NCBI GenBank assembly: GCA_037179385.1 | Contig: CM074200.1 | Coordinates: 34,537,884 to 34,601,883 of the forward strand | Reading direction: 5' to 3' | Source of the DNA: Holothuria scabra | Taxonomy: Eukaryota; Echinodermata; Holothuroidea; Aspidochirotida; Holothuriidae | Length of the DNA stretch: 64,000 nt | Shown: in pieces, positions 47,353 to 60,337 of the stretch | Layout: every line of letters starts with the position of its first letter | How positions within the stretch are numbered: position 1 is the first letter of the stretch | Program-made: the position numbers and the translations under genes | Notes under the pieces: model-generated | What the model was told of the DNA's origin: nothing | The model's database searches: none | What the model saw: only the letters and a program-made list of their open reading frames with translations

Positions 47353-50300
47353 GGGTAGTGTAACAGAAGGATGGAATCTGAAAGTAAGAACCAGAGATTG
47401 TGAAAAGTTTTACACTCTTAAAATCTCTGTAAACTTACAGAACAAAAGACCAAGTGGCATAAAAATTGCAGAAAAAATTCAAATCTTTGCCAGAACTTTG
47501 CTGTAATCTTAATGTATCTCTTTACTTTTTAAGTGAATTTACAACGGTTTTTAACAGTGTATATAATTTGGAAAACTACGAACTTGCACGAGATTAGTCG
47601 AAAACATGCTATCCTCATCTCTTCCTCTTCATGAGTATATAGCCTACACCTTTGGGATTCGTTAAGGGTTTTGCGATTTATCCAATCGCGTGGGACCATT
47701 CGGCCCAAAATCGGGAATCCTGAAGGATTTTGTGGTTGGTCATTACTCAGTCATGTTGCTACCAATTCAATTGGCTTATATGGGATTTTCGCAAGAATGC
47801 AATGACTTCACTCCAGCTCAGATGGGCGGGAGGACGACAAAACAACTCTAGAAGTCAGCATGCAAAGTGGAAAGGAGTGCCCAACCTTTCACCGGCCGTC
47901 AAATCGTGCTGGGCGGTCACTCTTTTACTTTTGTCCTTATCTCTGGCAAGGCTCTCTTCTCTTTCGCTTCTTTTTGCCATATGGTTTTATATTTTGTCAA
48001 TTTTGTCTTCTGACCGTGCTACGGTATTACAATACCAAGAAGAAAGTTTGACATGTCTCAGAAGCTAGATTGCAGGTCCATACTCGTGAGAGGGGCGATT
48101 CGTGTGTTCGTCCGAAACCCCTTGAGTAACGAACTACTTCAGTGAATTGTAGGGGTTCGATGGTAACATTTGGTTTCCATGCTTGTCTCTCATCTGCTGG
48201 AGACATTTCCGTGTTTCTTTGTTCATTATAGCACGGTTTCCACAATCTTTCTGGAAAGTTCAATATTTTTCCGTGTTTACTCCCAATAATATGCTATCAG
48301 TATAGCATCCCAAATGTATTGTAGTAAAAAGAGAGTCTCTACTAGTTAGGAATAAAGCGGTCTCACTACGATCAGGATTAAAATAACCCTTATTATAAGC
48401 CATTAAGCCAAGCTTGTTCAAGGTCCTACCATTCAATCACTTAAGCCTATCGAATATAATTTCATTTAGCGTATCATACTGTATAGTGGAGCAGTTAGCA
48501 GGTTAGCAAAAGTTTTGTTAATGGTTCAGCCCAGTTATCCCCTATACATAGGCGCTGCCCTTACCGTCCAATCAAAAAGTTGCAACAGTTGCAACTCCCT
48601 GGTGCAATCACTACTGCTCTGAGACACTTGTTTACCGCACCGACCAATCAGTGCAGTTGTGCTATGTCTTGTCTTTAGCCATAGCAGGCCGAGCATTTCA
48701 CCTGGCCCGTGATAAGCGCCGTCCCAAGTATCGAATGGGATGCGATGTATCATATAAGACTCTTTTACTCAAAAATCGGTATGCGTGTGCTATACGTACA
48801 CTGATGTCCCTATTTTACTTGAGGCAGATGGAATATTGATAGTGCTCTCTAACGAGACCTTGGGTCGCTGGGTGGGCGCTGCCTTTAGCACCAAACTTCG
48901 TAAACAGCCTATTTGCCTGCCCTACTGACCAACCTGCTATCCTTTTCCATTTTGGCGGTAGAAGTCTCAACTGTTTGTAGCTTGTCAACTTTAGACGTAG
49001 AACCAATTGCAAATGGAAGGTAGTAGAAGAATACATAAGAACTGACATTCCCAGAGTTTGGTAAAGGAATAGGCATATTTATAAAGAATGACGGTTCAAC
49101 AAATTAATTGTAGCAGATTTGATGATTTGTATAACAGTATACGAAGTTGTAAAGAATTGTTATGTTTTTCCCGGTAAATCAACTGGAACTAAAATTCTGT
49201 AAAAAAAAAATGAAAAATAAAAAAGAATTCTGTAAAAAAAAAATAAGAATGAAGTTTTGGTGTACGTGGATGACTTCAGTCCGAGGATTGGAGGAGTCCA
49301 GAAGTACCTTTGAATATACAGATAGTAGAACTTTCGTAAATCTAACAGAAATTATACCGCAGTCAACCATCACCTCTTCATTGTACCGAGGTACCAGGGA
49401 GTTATACAACAGACCCTGATTGTACATTGTCTGCTGTAACTCCTTGGTCCGTAGCTGCTTTTTTAACAGAATCGCGGGCCTAATCTACAACGGCATGACG
49501 TCATTGTTTCGAGCGTAACACGAAATACCACGTTGTTAAATGGCAGGAACAACGCTGAAGGTGACGACATTCTGACTTGCCCGTTGCGCATTGTTCACGG
49601 TGTCCCCTTTGTGACATTACAGTTTTTACGCTAAGACACTTATTCGAAAATTAGAATAACATCTCCATATCTTTTTGCCAGTTCAAGGTGAGTTGTTCTA
49701 AAGAATGATGGATTTGTTTTTTTTTTTTCTTTGTTTTTTTTTTCTTTTAGAAGTCTCTCCCAAATTTCCATAATTTAACCTTAGTTCCCTGCAGTGTTTT
49801 GCTTTGCAGACAGATATCATTGTGGGTTTTACTAACTTTTCCGTATTCGTAATTTCGGCTTGATTCGCCTGCAGCTGTATCTCATACCTTAGTAGGTTGC
49901 ACTCCTACTGAGAAATGCATGGGTGTGCATGTCCGTCCCCGCGATCGATTAACAATCGTCCCAAGGCGTTTAAGCATATACTTGTATATTGGCAGAGTGA
50001 GGTATATTCTGTCACAACTGGTTTTCAAGCTATTGAACTTTTCGTGTTCTTTCGTGTCAATACCTTCTGAAAACTTTCAGAGAGATGCAGCAGTAAAAGT
50101 TAAAAACTTTGAATAAATGATCATCTTGTCGTTTACAGGTGGCTGTTGCAGACGAATTAAATCAACCCTCCATGCAGATCATTATAGATTCATATTTTGT
50201 CTTGGAAACGCAATAACAATTTCAAAAAAAAAATCAGCCCATTTCAAGCGCCCTCCACATGGTTGCAACTCATGTCTTGATCACTACTCCAGGCGGCCCA

Positions 50301-50914
50301 AAATATTTCTTAAGTTTGCACCATTCCACTTTTAGACCCATTAAGTTTACGAAATTCATTAAAGAAGAAGTTCGTTGAAATATCAGCCCCGGTAACCGTG
50401 CTTCTCGCCCTAACAGAAAATCTTGTGTTCGTTTACGTATTTTGAACAAGAAATTATAAATCCCGAAATACGTAAATGAAAGAGACTGGGAACAACTCAC
50501 CGACCAATCAAATATTTTCTCGAAGCTTGCGAAACTGTTTGCCACATTCTTCTATCTTTACAGTCCCCTTAATCAAAAAGTGTCCTACGGCCGTGATTGG
50601 CACGGAAGGGCATCTTTTGTCATAACCAAGGGTCTGCTGCAGTTCCTTAGGTAAAAGCACACGATGTTGCACACCTAATTTAACGCAAAACAGTTTATAA
50701 ATTAAAAGCAGAAAACATCAAACTGAACATTGCACCGGTATAAAGCCACGTAGTAGCCTAGACATGTCCCGTTATAATTATGTTAAATCATGGAAGTATG
50801 GTTCGATTGTGCCGAGACCAGCACTACGGGGTTAGGGGCCTAAGGGCGAAACGAGGAAGGGTAATTGGATAATAATATTGGTTCCACAAGTGAAAACTAA
50901 GACGAAATAGATTA

Positions 50915-51160
50915 AAGGGCAACAGCAGTCATCCCACTGTACTGTTTCATGATTGGCTGTTGATGGTCATGTGACAACATTTTTTCTCTTCATATGTGAA
51001 ATTTACCAGAAGTTACAGTTTGGCCCACCTTGGAAATGCGATATGGAGGTCATAAAATATATGAAATATACTTTGCAAGAGAAATTAGGAGGAAACTGTG
51101 TGTATTTAGCTGTTGCTCAAAAAAGTCTGGTGCGTTTCCTTTCGACCTTACCTTTAACAG
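50915..51160 (+). repeat. interspersed repeat B, copy 2
   Basis: AAAGGGCAACAGCAGTCATC, TTTCATGATTGGCTGTTG and AGAGAAATTAGGAGGAAACT match copy 1 in the same orientation. Ends are not defined. Confidence 0.75.
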
Positions 51161-51844
51161 AAAAATTAGGCCTGCACATCACATTTCGTATTTAATCAAA
51201 CTTACGGATGATTATTCGTTCATTTAATAAAACTTAGTGCATTTTCAGCACACAGTGTATATACGAAGTCAAATATGGCACCCTCTGGCTTTGAAGCACT
51301 TCGAGACAGCAAACACATTTCTAAAGAAGAGGGGATAGCTCATTTTTCTTCGACCCTCCTTCCACAGGAAGGCAGTCGAGAATGAAGACTTTTTGACTTT
51401 AGGTAGCACTATATAGACTTCCCCTTCTACCGTACCAAAACAATGACTACGCTCAATGACGCACCTAAAAGGACAGGGGGATTTCCCCTTGGTTCTAAAA
51501 TTGGAAAATTCGCAATTTTGCAATCTATAACACCAGATAATCAAGTAACACGGGTCAACTACAGTGTGGCTTCCCCATATTTCTTTTCATAAAATTCCGA
51601 ATTCTCTCCAATACATGCAAAGCTTCATAGTTTTATACATATGTTTGTAAAAAGCAAGGATTTCTGATTTTCTGTAATGAAAATGCGATCCCTAATGCAC
51701 TAATGTTAACACTTCAACATCCGTTTTGGAAACTTTCTCTGGGTCTTGAAATGAAAAATATCAAAAGTAAACCTTTGAGACAACAGGTCACGTGACACCT
51801 GTCAACTACAGTGCTGTAAAATTTCTTTCCAAATCTGCTCCAGC

Positions 51845-53516
51845 CGGTGGCGTAGCCAGGATTTTGTTTTTATGGGGGGCCTGGTACATGAATGTGGGGG
51901 TGGGGGCACAACAAAAAGTCATGACGGACCATTTGAAACAAAGTTACAGTGTGATACGGATATACGGGATGCCCCTATTGTTTGGTTATCTACCATATAT
52001 GTTACTTCTCGTGGTTCAGTACTAGAAACGTCATTAGGTGCTATATTCGCGATTAAAGTATATCAACATATGGGTCTTCGTACCTTATATTTAGGCTACA
52101 AAAGGTGAGATTGCCTGCGCAAGGGCCAGTGTGTATAACATTATACTTTTGAACTGTACTATTACTTTTATCAGGGATGGGATGCAGTGGGAAGCATGAT
52201 GACAGCGCGCGAAAACATGCCAAAACTTGCATTCAAGATCTGCATCAGAACAGTTTTAATTCCGCAAAAAAACCTGTCCCTCTGCACATTACATTTCGAG
52301 TTTTCAGCACTACCTGGTGATCCGTACCAAGCTTATAAATTTTGCTGATGTGTTTCTTCGGGAGTTATCAGAGAAGGTATATAATAAGACAACTATGAGG
52401 TAAGCTTACAGACGAGCGGAGCGGGTGAAAATGTGGGTAGTTAGAGAACCCTTCGTGATAGAAAATGATACAAATCAATTCATGACTGCTCCGAAAACAC
52501 ACCTAACCCTACCCCGACAGGGATAATGATTAAACGGCAATTGGGTATATCGGAAATCGATGGTGGGACACGCGCACCCATTCCCCCTATGTCGGTGCCA
52601 CATGAGGCATGGAGTGTTGATTGTGGCAATTGCAAGAAAAACAGGCCAATTTTCTACATTATAACTTTCGTAAAACCATCTACCGTTGAACGGTCTGAAT
52701 GCGATTGAGACAGTGTGGAAGAATAAAAACAGCGTCGGAAACAGAAGATCCTTTCACGAAAATGTTGGTATTTTGGGAAATATTTTTGATAAAAACGTTT
52801 AAAGCACATCCATTATTTGTTCGAACGCCTTCACCATAGCCTCTACAGACAGACGATGGAGATGTACTTCTAATTTCTGCATAAGTGTTTTGGCCAGAAT
52901 ACTTCAGTTAATTTTAATCCCCTAATAATGGTCAAAACTCAAAAGAAATAAAGTGCGAACCGTGACGAATGCTGGACAAGCGTGTTGAAATGTTGAAATA
53001 AAAATCATATCTTGCTATGACAAAAGTTGCATGCAGGCTTTGCAACGAGCCATCTTCGGGTCCCTAAAAATGCATTTGCCGATCACTAAAGGTAAATCTG
53101 TTTGGTCATCCGATAAAGCTTTCAGTTTTTCATTACACATATCCATTCAAAAGGAGAGGCTTTGCATTCTATGTATACCAACAATCAAGGCAAGGGGGGG
53201 GGGGGCATGATGAATAATGTGAATACATTTGAGACGTTACTGATAATAAATACATTAATGACAACAAAAGCGCGTGAAGTGCGCGAAAATTTTAGCAATT
53301 TGGGAAAGATCCGAGACTTAATGGAGCTCTATGGACCTATGACGTAAACAAACTGGGAGTTCGACACTCTGTCAGAAGTAAAGTAACCATAAGTTTCCAG
53401 TCCCTTTTGAACTATTTATATATTTAACCTCCAAATCTGGGGGGGGGGGGGGCGGGGGCGCTGTGACATATGTGGTGGCCAAGGCCCCACCAGGTCTCCC
53501 GTAGCTACACCACTGC
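51845..53516. mobile_element. 1.7-kb G-rich inverted-repeat element
   Basis: The left end CGGTGGCGTAGCCAGG is mirrored by GTAGCTACACCACTGC at the right. CTCCAGC stands on both sides (51838-51844 and 53517-53523), a likely target duplication. G runs lie near both ends. The interior holds GCGCGCGAAAAC and GTGCGCGAAAATTTT words shared with the element at 62.1-63.6 kb. It has no convincing coding frame. Confidence 0.6.
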
Positions 53517-54084
53517 CTCCAGCTCTTATAGTTTTTAAATATGTCTAAAAGCAACAAAGTTTTGGAATCGTCTTAAATGTTGTCGGAACGTCTCAACCCG
53601 CAGCCCTAAGATAACATTTTTAGGAACAGCGATTTTCAGTCGTCCTGCAATCTCGAACGTGCTAGTAGGAAGGGCGGTGGCGAAAGGCGGATTCTGCAAT
53701 AATATCCAAACTTTTCGAATTTCGGTAAAGAAAATTCAGAATCCAAACTTTTCTTCATCTTTTTCATCTTTTGCTTCATATTTTCTTCACTACTATCTCT
53801 TAAAAAGGGCAAATATTTCGTTTGGCCTAATTTGCCAGAAGGTACTGAAACAGTGATGTTCACGCTTAAAAAATGGAAAATGCCATTTCCGGACATCTGT
53901 GGGGTCGAGATTTCCAAACTTTCCTACGCTGCATCCCATCTTATGCATAATTGTTCTCCGTCGCAAAATCCTGCGTAAGGACCTGTTATGGGCGCAATTT
54001 CTTCCAACGAATATTTTTCATGTGTTTTCCAAAATTTTACGTCACGAGTTTGTATCTCTCTTGTTCTTTCCCACTCTTCCGACT

Positions 54085-54325
54085 GTATGGTCCAGTGGTC
54101 AGAGCAGCAGACTGCAATCGGGATTTTGGGAGTCCGAGTCCGGGCCGGGTCAAACCGAATACTTAAAAACGGAACCTACTGCCATCGTGCTTGGCGCTCA
54201 GTATAAGCAATGGAGTAGGGAAACCAAGCCGTTATTCCACAACTGGAAAAAAGGCCGTGGCCGGCTCCACCTGAACCAATTGGTTGGAAACTGGGCCATG
54301 AAACTCCATCCAACTAAATAACTAA
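54085..54325 (+). mobile_element. tRNA-derived SINE, nearly full length
   Basis: The head GTGGTCAGAGCAGCAGACTG followed by GAGTCCGAGTCCGG has tRNA-like A and B boxes (the ACTGCA anticodon arm resembles tRNA-Cys). The body contains CAATGGAGTAGGGAAACC and CCAATTGGTTGGAAACTGGG. It ends ATCCAACTAAATAACTAACT, a short AACT-type tail. Minus-strand relatives lie at about 18970-19110 and 40935-41045. The 140-codon open frame over this element is not a gene. Confidence 0.65.
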
Positions 54326-55548
54326 CTCTTTTTCACTGTTCTTTCCCCTTCGTTCACTTTACTCGTTCTCGCTTTCTTCTCCGCAATCTTTTTGTTGACT
54401 GGTGAAGTTTACTGACTGGATCCGTGAATTGGGATGTCGCATCCAACGAAACCCAACCCTAGTTTATCGAAGGCTTTGATTATCAGTCTTTGTGAAATCG
54501 AAGTGAAATTTCTATAATTCATAAGTTTCTTCAGTTTTTTGAATGTCTTTGAAAGTACTTTATATAACCTCTTGAAATTTCACGTCTTTTTTTTTTTGTC
54601 TTTTCTTTTTAGTTATTTGATTTTCTCAGTCGAAATATGGAGTTCTTATATTAAGTACGGTATATCTGCAATTGTCTCAGTTGATTCATTCGTCGTCTAT
54701 AGTTTACAACTCGGTTCATCAAAATTTACCTTCAGAAGTTAGATTCTAAAGCGAAGCAATGTTTCAAACCGCCCTTTTCAATGTGTGGAGACCCAAGAAC
54801 GAAGTTTCCCTTACAACGTCGACCTATCATCTATATGTGCAATTGCCATAGAGACTACTGCATGAATCTGCCAAATTTACCTGTTTACACTTACATTAAT
54901 GATACCGCTTCACATCATGCTTCATTTCCCGATCGATGAAAGCATGCGGAACACTCGCCCATTTTTCACGCCACTAGCGAAGACTTAGGCCTTCGACGCG
55001 GATGGGATGAGCTAGTTACGACTAGCTACGCAGGCAAGATCGATTCTCCCCTGAATGCAATATGTTTGTTTGACGTCACGCCGAGAAGTCAGCCAGCAGA
55101 TTCTAGCAAATGCTCACGCGAGAAGTAAAGTAACATAAGCGGGAAAAGCGTGTGAAAAAGAAATGAGAAGAGAACATAATGAAACGAAAACGCAGTCGGT
55201 CTTTGAAGAACCTAGTGTGTTTTTGCCATCAGTGAGTGCTTGAGGTTGATAAACAGATGATGTAAGCGGTTTTCAGGAGTTAAAATATTTCATTACGCTC
55301 TCTTAATTTAAATTGTGTGGGCCATATTAAACTGTCAGCTAAATGTCATTTTACTGATCTAGAATGTTTCATATCGAAAACTTGGAAGTGTAATTTTGAC
55401 TACTGGTTGTTGCTATTTACAAGGGAAGAGGATATCATTTTCCTTGTCAAGACAGCAAACTGATGCTATTTGTACATTTGATAAGTGATTTTGCCTTCAG
55501 GTAACACCCCCCCCCCCCCTAAATTTGGAATAAAACTGCACAAGGCTG

Positions 55549-56364
55549 CACTCTAAAAAATGATTACCCAACCTGGGCAAAAAATTACCCAATCGTTGGT
55601 TCCGTGTGCTCCTGACCGGAATTGGGTAAAAAGTGCCCAACTCGGTTAAGCGTTTTACTCATTAGTTGGGCAAAAGAAATTACCCAACCATTTCACCCAA
55701 CTACTTTTGCTCAACAAATGATTAAAATTTGTACCAACACTTTTGTCCAACAGCTGAACTGTTGGGTGCTTGTTTGGATTTCAATATAATCAGATATATA
55801 ACTATATGATTTGGATGAGACGGAGATTTAACAAAGTACCCTAACACATACACCGTTTGTCCTCCAAGAGTACTTGGGGCACCAGCAACGATGCACTTGA
55901 TAAGTAAACAGTGAAGTGTGTAGTTAACGTAACAAACTCAATCGTGAACTTTGTATTTCTTCTCCCTTGATCACCTAGTAGTGAAAACTTTTTTTTATAA
56001 CCGCCATTGCTCTTTCAGTAATTTCGTCCAGATTTTTACTGCTTTTCTCCCGTTAGCTTTTTATTTACCCAAATACAACCTTATTCAACCACTAGATCTT
56101 ATAATTAACCACTTATATTACAATAATTATCTGTAAAACTTAATTGATCTTTAACTAATCATCTGTTTGGTCAACTACATTTTACCCAACTGTTGGGTAC
56201 TTTAAAACTTGCCCAACAGCTTTTACCAACACCTTGATTTTACCCAACCTTAATTTGCCCAACAATATGGGTACAGTTGTTTACCAATTTGCTGGGCAAT
56301 AATATATCCATGTTGGGCAGTTTGTATTTTGCCCAAAGCGTTTTACCCAACAGTTTTTAGAGTG
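55549..56364. mobile_element. 816-bp inverted-repeat element with TACCCAAC words
   Basis: CACTCTAAAAAATGATTACC at the left is mirrored by ACAGTTTTTAGAGTG at the right. Many copies of TACCCAAC and GTTGGG(C/T) occur on both strands in the first 200 and last 200 bases. The CACTCTAAAAAATG terminus is a common DNA-transposon end in animal genomes. The open frame at 55951-56136 is not recognisable. Confidence 0.65.
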
Positions 56365-57304
56365 TGTGAAATATTCATTCTCAGAAGCAGCAACTCGTTG
56401 CTATAATTGACAACTTAAGAACGTTTTTTAGTTTATACGCCTTATTCCTATTTAACGCAGGCAAATGACTTGAAAAATATCAGCTCATGACAGTGATGTC
56501 ACGTCACCTGTGTCAGATGCGACAACAGCTTAAAAGTAAAATATTTGCGCTTGCCATAACTAACTTATACATTAACATGCTTTGGCGTTTACCGTCGCAC
56601 TGCTACAAAAAGCCATAGAGCGTTCTCAACTGGTCACTGGTCAGGTATGTAAGCAAAAATGTGATATGTTAAACCATGTAGATATAGCTGCGTAGTTAAA
56701 CAGACATGTATTAGACTATAAGGTCCGCTTACCACAAAATCTAGATTAATTATACTGGTATTGTCTAGTTAACCGTTATTAGAAGGATTACATGTCTGTA
56801 TTTATCGGATTATTACCTCGGAGGTAGTACTTCCATGCTGTAGGATATGTCTTTAAATTTTAACGGTCAACTATTCTAATAAAAAACTTACCAGCTTAAT
56901 CAAAGTATTTTTTCCTCCTTTCTATTTCAATTCATATACATCAGCATCAGCAATTTCGACATTTAATTTGGTAAATGTACAATTGATGTTTCCATGAGTA
57001 ATTGACAGATATTTACAGGTTATTTAGCGGAGATAAAGATGTAAGAGCACATAATAATAGTAGCATTGATCAACGAAAAAAAAACAATAATTACGACCGA
57101 GCACCAATGTAATCAAAGTAGGTAATCACGTGACGTGTAGAGGGTTCAACACTGTTGGTACTTATTATCGCTGCCCCCTGCGTACTGGGTGTTGTAAAAT
57201 ATGCTCATCGATTTTTAACTTGTCGTAAGACACGCCTTAAGGGGAAGACTTCAATCTTCGAAACCAATTAACTGATAAAACTCCATGTTTGAACTATATC
57301 TATC

Positions 57305-57370
57305 TATCTAGCTGACATTTCACAACACGTTCGTGTTGGTGCGCAGTCAAACCCTATCTAGCGAACCAAC
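57305..57370 (+). repeat. short SINE-like repeat with AACT tail, copy 2
   Basis: AACACGTTCGTGTTGGTGCG and CAGTCAAACCCTATCTAGC correspond to 41140-41212. This copy keeps CpGs that are TpG or CpA in the other. Confidence 0.5.
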
Positions 57371-57462
57371 TCTTCTGTCACTAATTTTATGCAAGAATCA
57401 CTTCCAGTTTGGTGTTTATATTTTTGTATATTACAGCGTTAAGATACATATTATACAATCAT

Positions 57463-57722
57463 ATAGACGAATCCGGACCACAAGTGATGGTATGATTTCA
57501 GTCGGCCATAAGTGGGTCCATCAACTTTCAATCTTCCGATTTCCTTGCTTACCTCTATCATGGATTGTTGTACACTATATCGTACCATAATTCCTTCAAT
57601 TTCAGTGAATATGAGGGTTTGAAACTCTTGTAGACAATACATAAAGGCGATTCAAGGCTGATGGACCCCACTAATGGCTGCGCACAGTCACTAACGACAA
57701 GTGCTAATCGGATTTGTCTATA
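57463..57722 (+). mobile_element. TA-flanked MITE family E, copy 1
   Basis: TATAGACGAATCCGGACC at the left is mirrored by AATCGGATTTGTCTATA at the right, with TA on both sides (mariner-like). The interior CAGTCGGCCATAAGTGGGTC and CTGATGGACCCCACTAATGG is shared with copies 2 and 3. Confidence 0.75.
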
Positions 57723-57995
57723 GGTTTGGAACGCTATAGACCTTATGCAAATGATGTCACATAGCAAAAAGTACTCCTTTGGGGGTAAAACAAACAAGCG
57801 CCGAAAAATCCTGGACGATGCACACTGTTTAATGGAAATTTCCTATCTGGCTAACAATAACCCTAATCCCTAACCCGAACAAAGAATACAACCATACAAT
57901 CTAATGGCAACACAGCCAATCAAGAAACACCTTTTTAACAGTGTGCATCTGCCCGGGACAAATGCAGACCACTGATTTGTCAACAATCGAATAGG

Positions 57996-58149
57996 GCTTA
58001 TGCACCTACGTCACTGCGTTGCGCATCTCTCTGTTTTTCCATCCAGGCGTCCGTTTTACTTCGGTGCTGTTGTGTGCGCGTTTCGGTAACACTGACTACC
58101 TTTGATCTTTTCCATCCAGTGGAACGCCCTGACCTCACGTGCATAATCT
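57996..58149 (+). mobile_element. MITE family F, copy 1
   Basis: CTTATGCACCTACGTCACTG at the left is mirrored by CCTGACCTCACGTGCATAAT at the right. CATCTCTCTGTTTTTCCATCC matches copy 2 in its core TTTTTCCATCCAG. Confidence 0.6.
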
Positions 58150-58151
58150 CT

Positions 58152-58420
58152 ATAGACGATTCCGATTAGAGCTTGTTTTTAAGTGACTGTATGCCGCCAT
58201 TAGTGGGGTCCATCAGCCTTAAACAGTTAAATCGTCTTTATTTATTGTTTACATGAATTTCAAACCCTTACATTTAGTGAAATTGGAGAATTCAAGATGC
58301 AAATTAGTGTACAACCTTCCATGATAGAAGTAAGCAAAGAAATCGAAAGATTTAAAGATGGCGGACCCCAGTTATGGCCGACTGAAATCAGACAATCACT
58401 TGCTGTCCGGATTCGTGTGT
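58152..58420 (-). mobile_element. MITE family E, copy 2, inverted
   Basis: TATAGACGATTCCGATTAG to GCTGTCCGGATTCGTGTG is the family in reverse: GCCATTAGTGGGGTCCATCA and TTATGGCCGACTGAAATC are the inverted interior words. It sits inside the outer element 57735-58535. Confidence 0.7.
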
Positions 58421-58902
58421 ACGCGAAAAGTCTGCTACCCGTGAAAGGCGAATTCTTATGCGTGCGGTGACGTGTAACATTGTTTTGCCCCCCCCCCCCA
58501 TGACGTCAGTGTGTCGTCAATGCATAAGGTCTATAATCGACACTGAGACAGTGGGATACTTGATGTTTTGGACCCATCGTGTAGACTGCTGTAACTAGGA
58601 ACCCATAAGAATTCTGAAATTCGGTAAGTGTACGCAGTTTCGTACAATTTTGTATTGTCATCAGTGATAAATTCTGAAGTAATTCTTAACTGCATCTCTC
58701 TAACATTTCCCCTCTCTTGCTATTGATTTGCTTCCCTTTTTAAAGTTAAGACGGATTGTTATTAATAGACGAGTTCGAAGTTTATATCTGCGCATGCGTC
58801 AGCGACCTTTCTCTTCAGGTCAACTGGTAACAAAACATTGGAGAGCTGCACCGCCCGCGCATGGCACACTGTTTTACGTGTGTTATACATCCCGTTTTCA
58901 GC

Positions 58903-59206
58903 TTAAAGGCATATTTTCATCATCCCAAACAGTTCCAGTTCTCCCAACCTACTTACTTCTAGCCCCTCCCACATTTATCTAAAACTCATCTTTATCCAGA
59001 CACAATCCTTGTTTATTGCTTCATGGCTTGTCCCAGTGGCCATACAAGTCCATATGTATAACCAAGACACTCTCAGTGCCCATGCTGTGTAATTTAGCTA
59101 TGATGCATTGTTTGAATGTGATGCCAATCAAAGAGCTGTACCAATTGAGAGTTTTGATATATGTATACTGAAACTGTAGTTTGGGGTGACGAATGACTGC
59201 CTTTAA
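58903..59206 (+). mobile_element. piggyBac-type MITE, copy 3, with TTAA on both sides
   Basis: The left junction is TTAA-AGGCATATTTTC and the right junction is GAATGACTGCCT-TTAA. TTAA target sites are the hallmark of piggyBac. This copy gives the clearest family ends: AGGCA to TGCCT, 296 bp inside the TTAA pair. Confidence 0.75.
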
Positions 59207-59676
59207 ACTCACTTAAAAGTGTTACCGGTTGACCTATTGCGCAATACTGCTCCTTAAACTTCAAATTAGTTCCATTGCATTTTTGTACGTGACATTCAAG
59301 CAGAAAAGCGGTGCTCCCAAAATAAATGTCTCTCACCAGTGACGCCGCCAATAGCGTCCCAAATTTAGCGACGATACGGGGGCATAACTTTCCATCGAAG
59401 GGGCACATCACCATGAATAACCGAGCGTCGTTATACTACTAGACCCCGAAGAGACATGCAAGCAGTGTTCCATTGTAAGCGTTTGGGTTCGAGGGGTCAG
59501 TTGAGGGCCACAGGTGGGATTCGGTAGACAGGCAAGCTGGTGTTACTTCTGTTTATTCATGATATATATGCTTGGTCGTGTAACAAAACGGCATTCTTTA
59601 GCAACCAATATTTGATGGACAGTCGTTAAAAGCTTTAAACTGATTTTAAATTTTTAAAAAATTATACAGGTACAGA

Positions 59677-60074
59677 GATTGTGCACCGATGTCACTGCGT
59701 TGCGCGTCTCTCTATTTTTCCATCCAGACGTCCATTGTACAACAATTGTTACTACGGTGCTTGGGACGCGCGTATTGGGAACACATGTATTATACCACGC
59801 TTGACCAATAGAGGCTTTTCACATGACGTCATAATACTCTCCGGCGGCCATGTTGGAGTACACGTAACTACGTAGTTGACCACACGGGACGCGCTTGCTC
59901 GTTGAATGTGTACACGACGTGCATACCACAATACACTCTGTGCAGTGCGTTCTGCACAAAGCCACATGTATTTGGCATGATTGTCCTCCAGCAAGGCGGT
60001 TCCGTGACGTAATTGCAAAGCCTCTATTCCATCCAGTATACCAAATTGAAACGCGCTGACGTCACGTGCACAAT
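59677..60074 (+). mobile_element. MITE family F, copy 2, interrupted by another MITE
   Basis: GATTGTGCACCGATGTCACTG to CTGACGTCACGTGCACAATC (cores GTGCACCGATGTCACTG and GACGTCACGTGCAC) are inverted ends. Removing the nested 59811-60024 insert leaves about 180 bp, close to copy 1. Confidence 0.65.
59811..60024. mobile_element. nested TA-flanked MITE inside family F copy 2
   Basis: GAGGCTTTTCACATGACGTCA to TGACGTAATTGCAAAGCCTC (cores GAGGCTTTTC and GCAAAGCCTC) with TA on both sides. The interior has GCGGCCATGTTGGAGTACAC. It is 214 bp and non-coding. Confidence 0.65.
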
Positions 60075-60337
60075 CTAGACGAATCCGGACAGATTGTGAT
60101 GGTCTGAATTTAGTCGGCCATTACTGGGGTCAATCACCTTTAATCTTTAAATTTCCGTCCTTACCTGTTCCATGGATGATTGTACACTGAGGTGTATCTT
60201 GATTTTCTCAATTTCAATGAATATGAGGATTTGAAATTCACGTAGACAATAAATGAAGACGATTAAAGCCTGATAGGCCCAACAAATGGCTGCCTACAGT
60301 CACTAAGCGCAATCGTATTCGTAATCGTATTCGTCTG
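60075..60337 (+). mobile_element. MITE family E, copy 3
   Basis: CTAGACGAATCCGGACAG to ATCGTATTCGTCTGTG with interior TTAGTCGGCCATTACTGGGG. It directly abuts the right end of a family F element, as copy 2 does. Confidence 0.75.

Larger units (their letters stand above)
57735..58535. mobile_element. outer MITE-like element containing families F and E
   Basis: TATAGACCTTATGCAAATGA at the left is mirrored by CAATGCATAAGGTCTATA at the right, with TATA at both junctions. The interior includes a family F copy (57996-58149), an inverted family E copy (58152-58420) and a C run. Confidence 0.55.

Noticed and set aside
53899..54321. 140-codon plus-strand open frame
   Set aside because: Its second half is the tRNA-derived SINE at 54085-54325 read in one frame.
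59094..59414. 106-codon minus-strand open frame
   Set aside because: Its C-terminal part is the piggyBac-type MITE at 58903-59206 and the rest has no recognisable domain.
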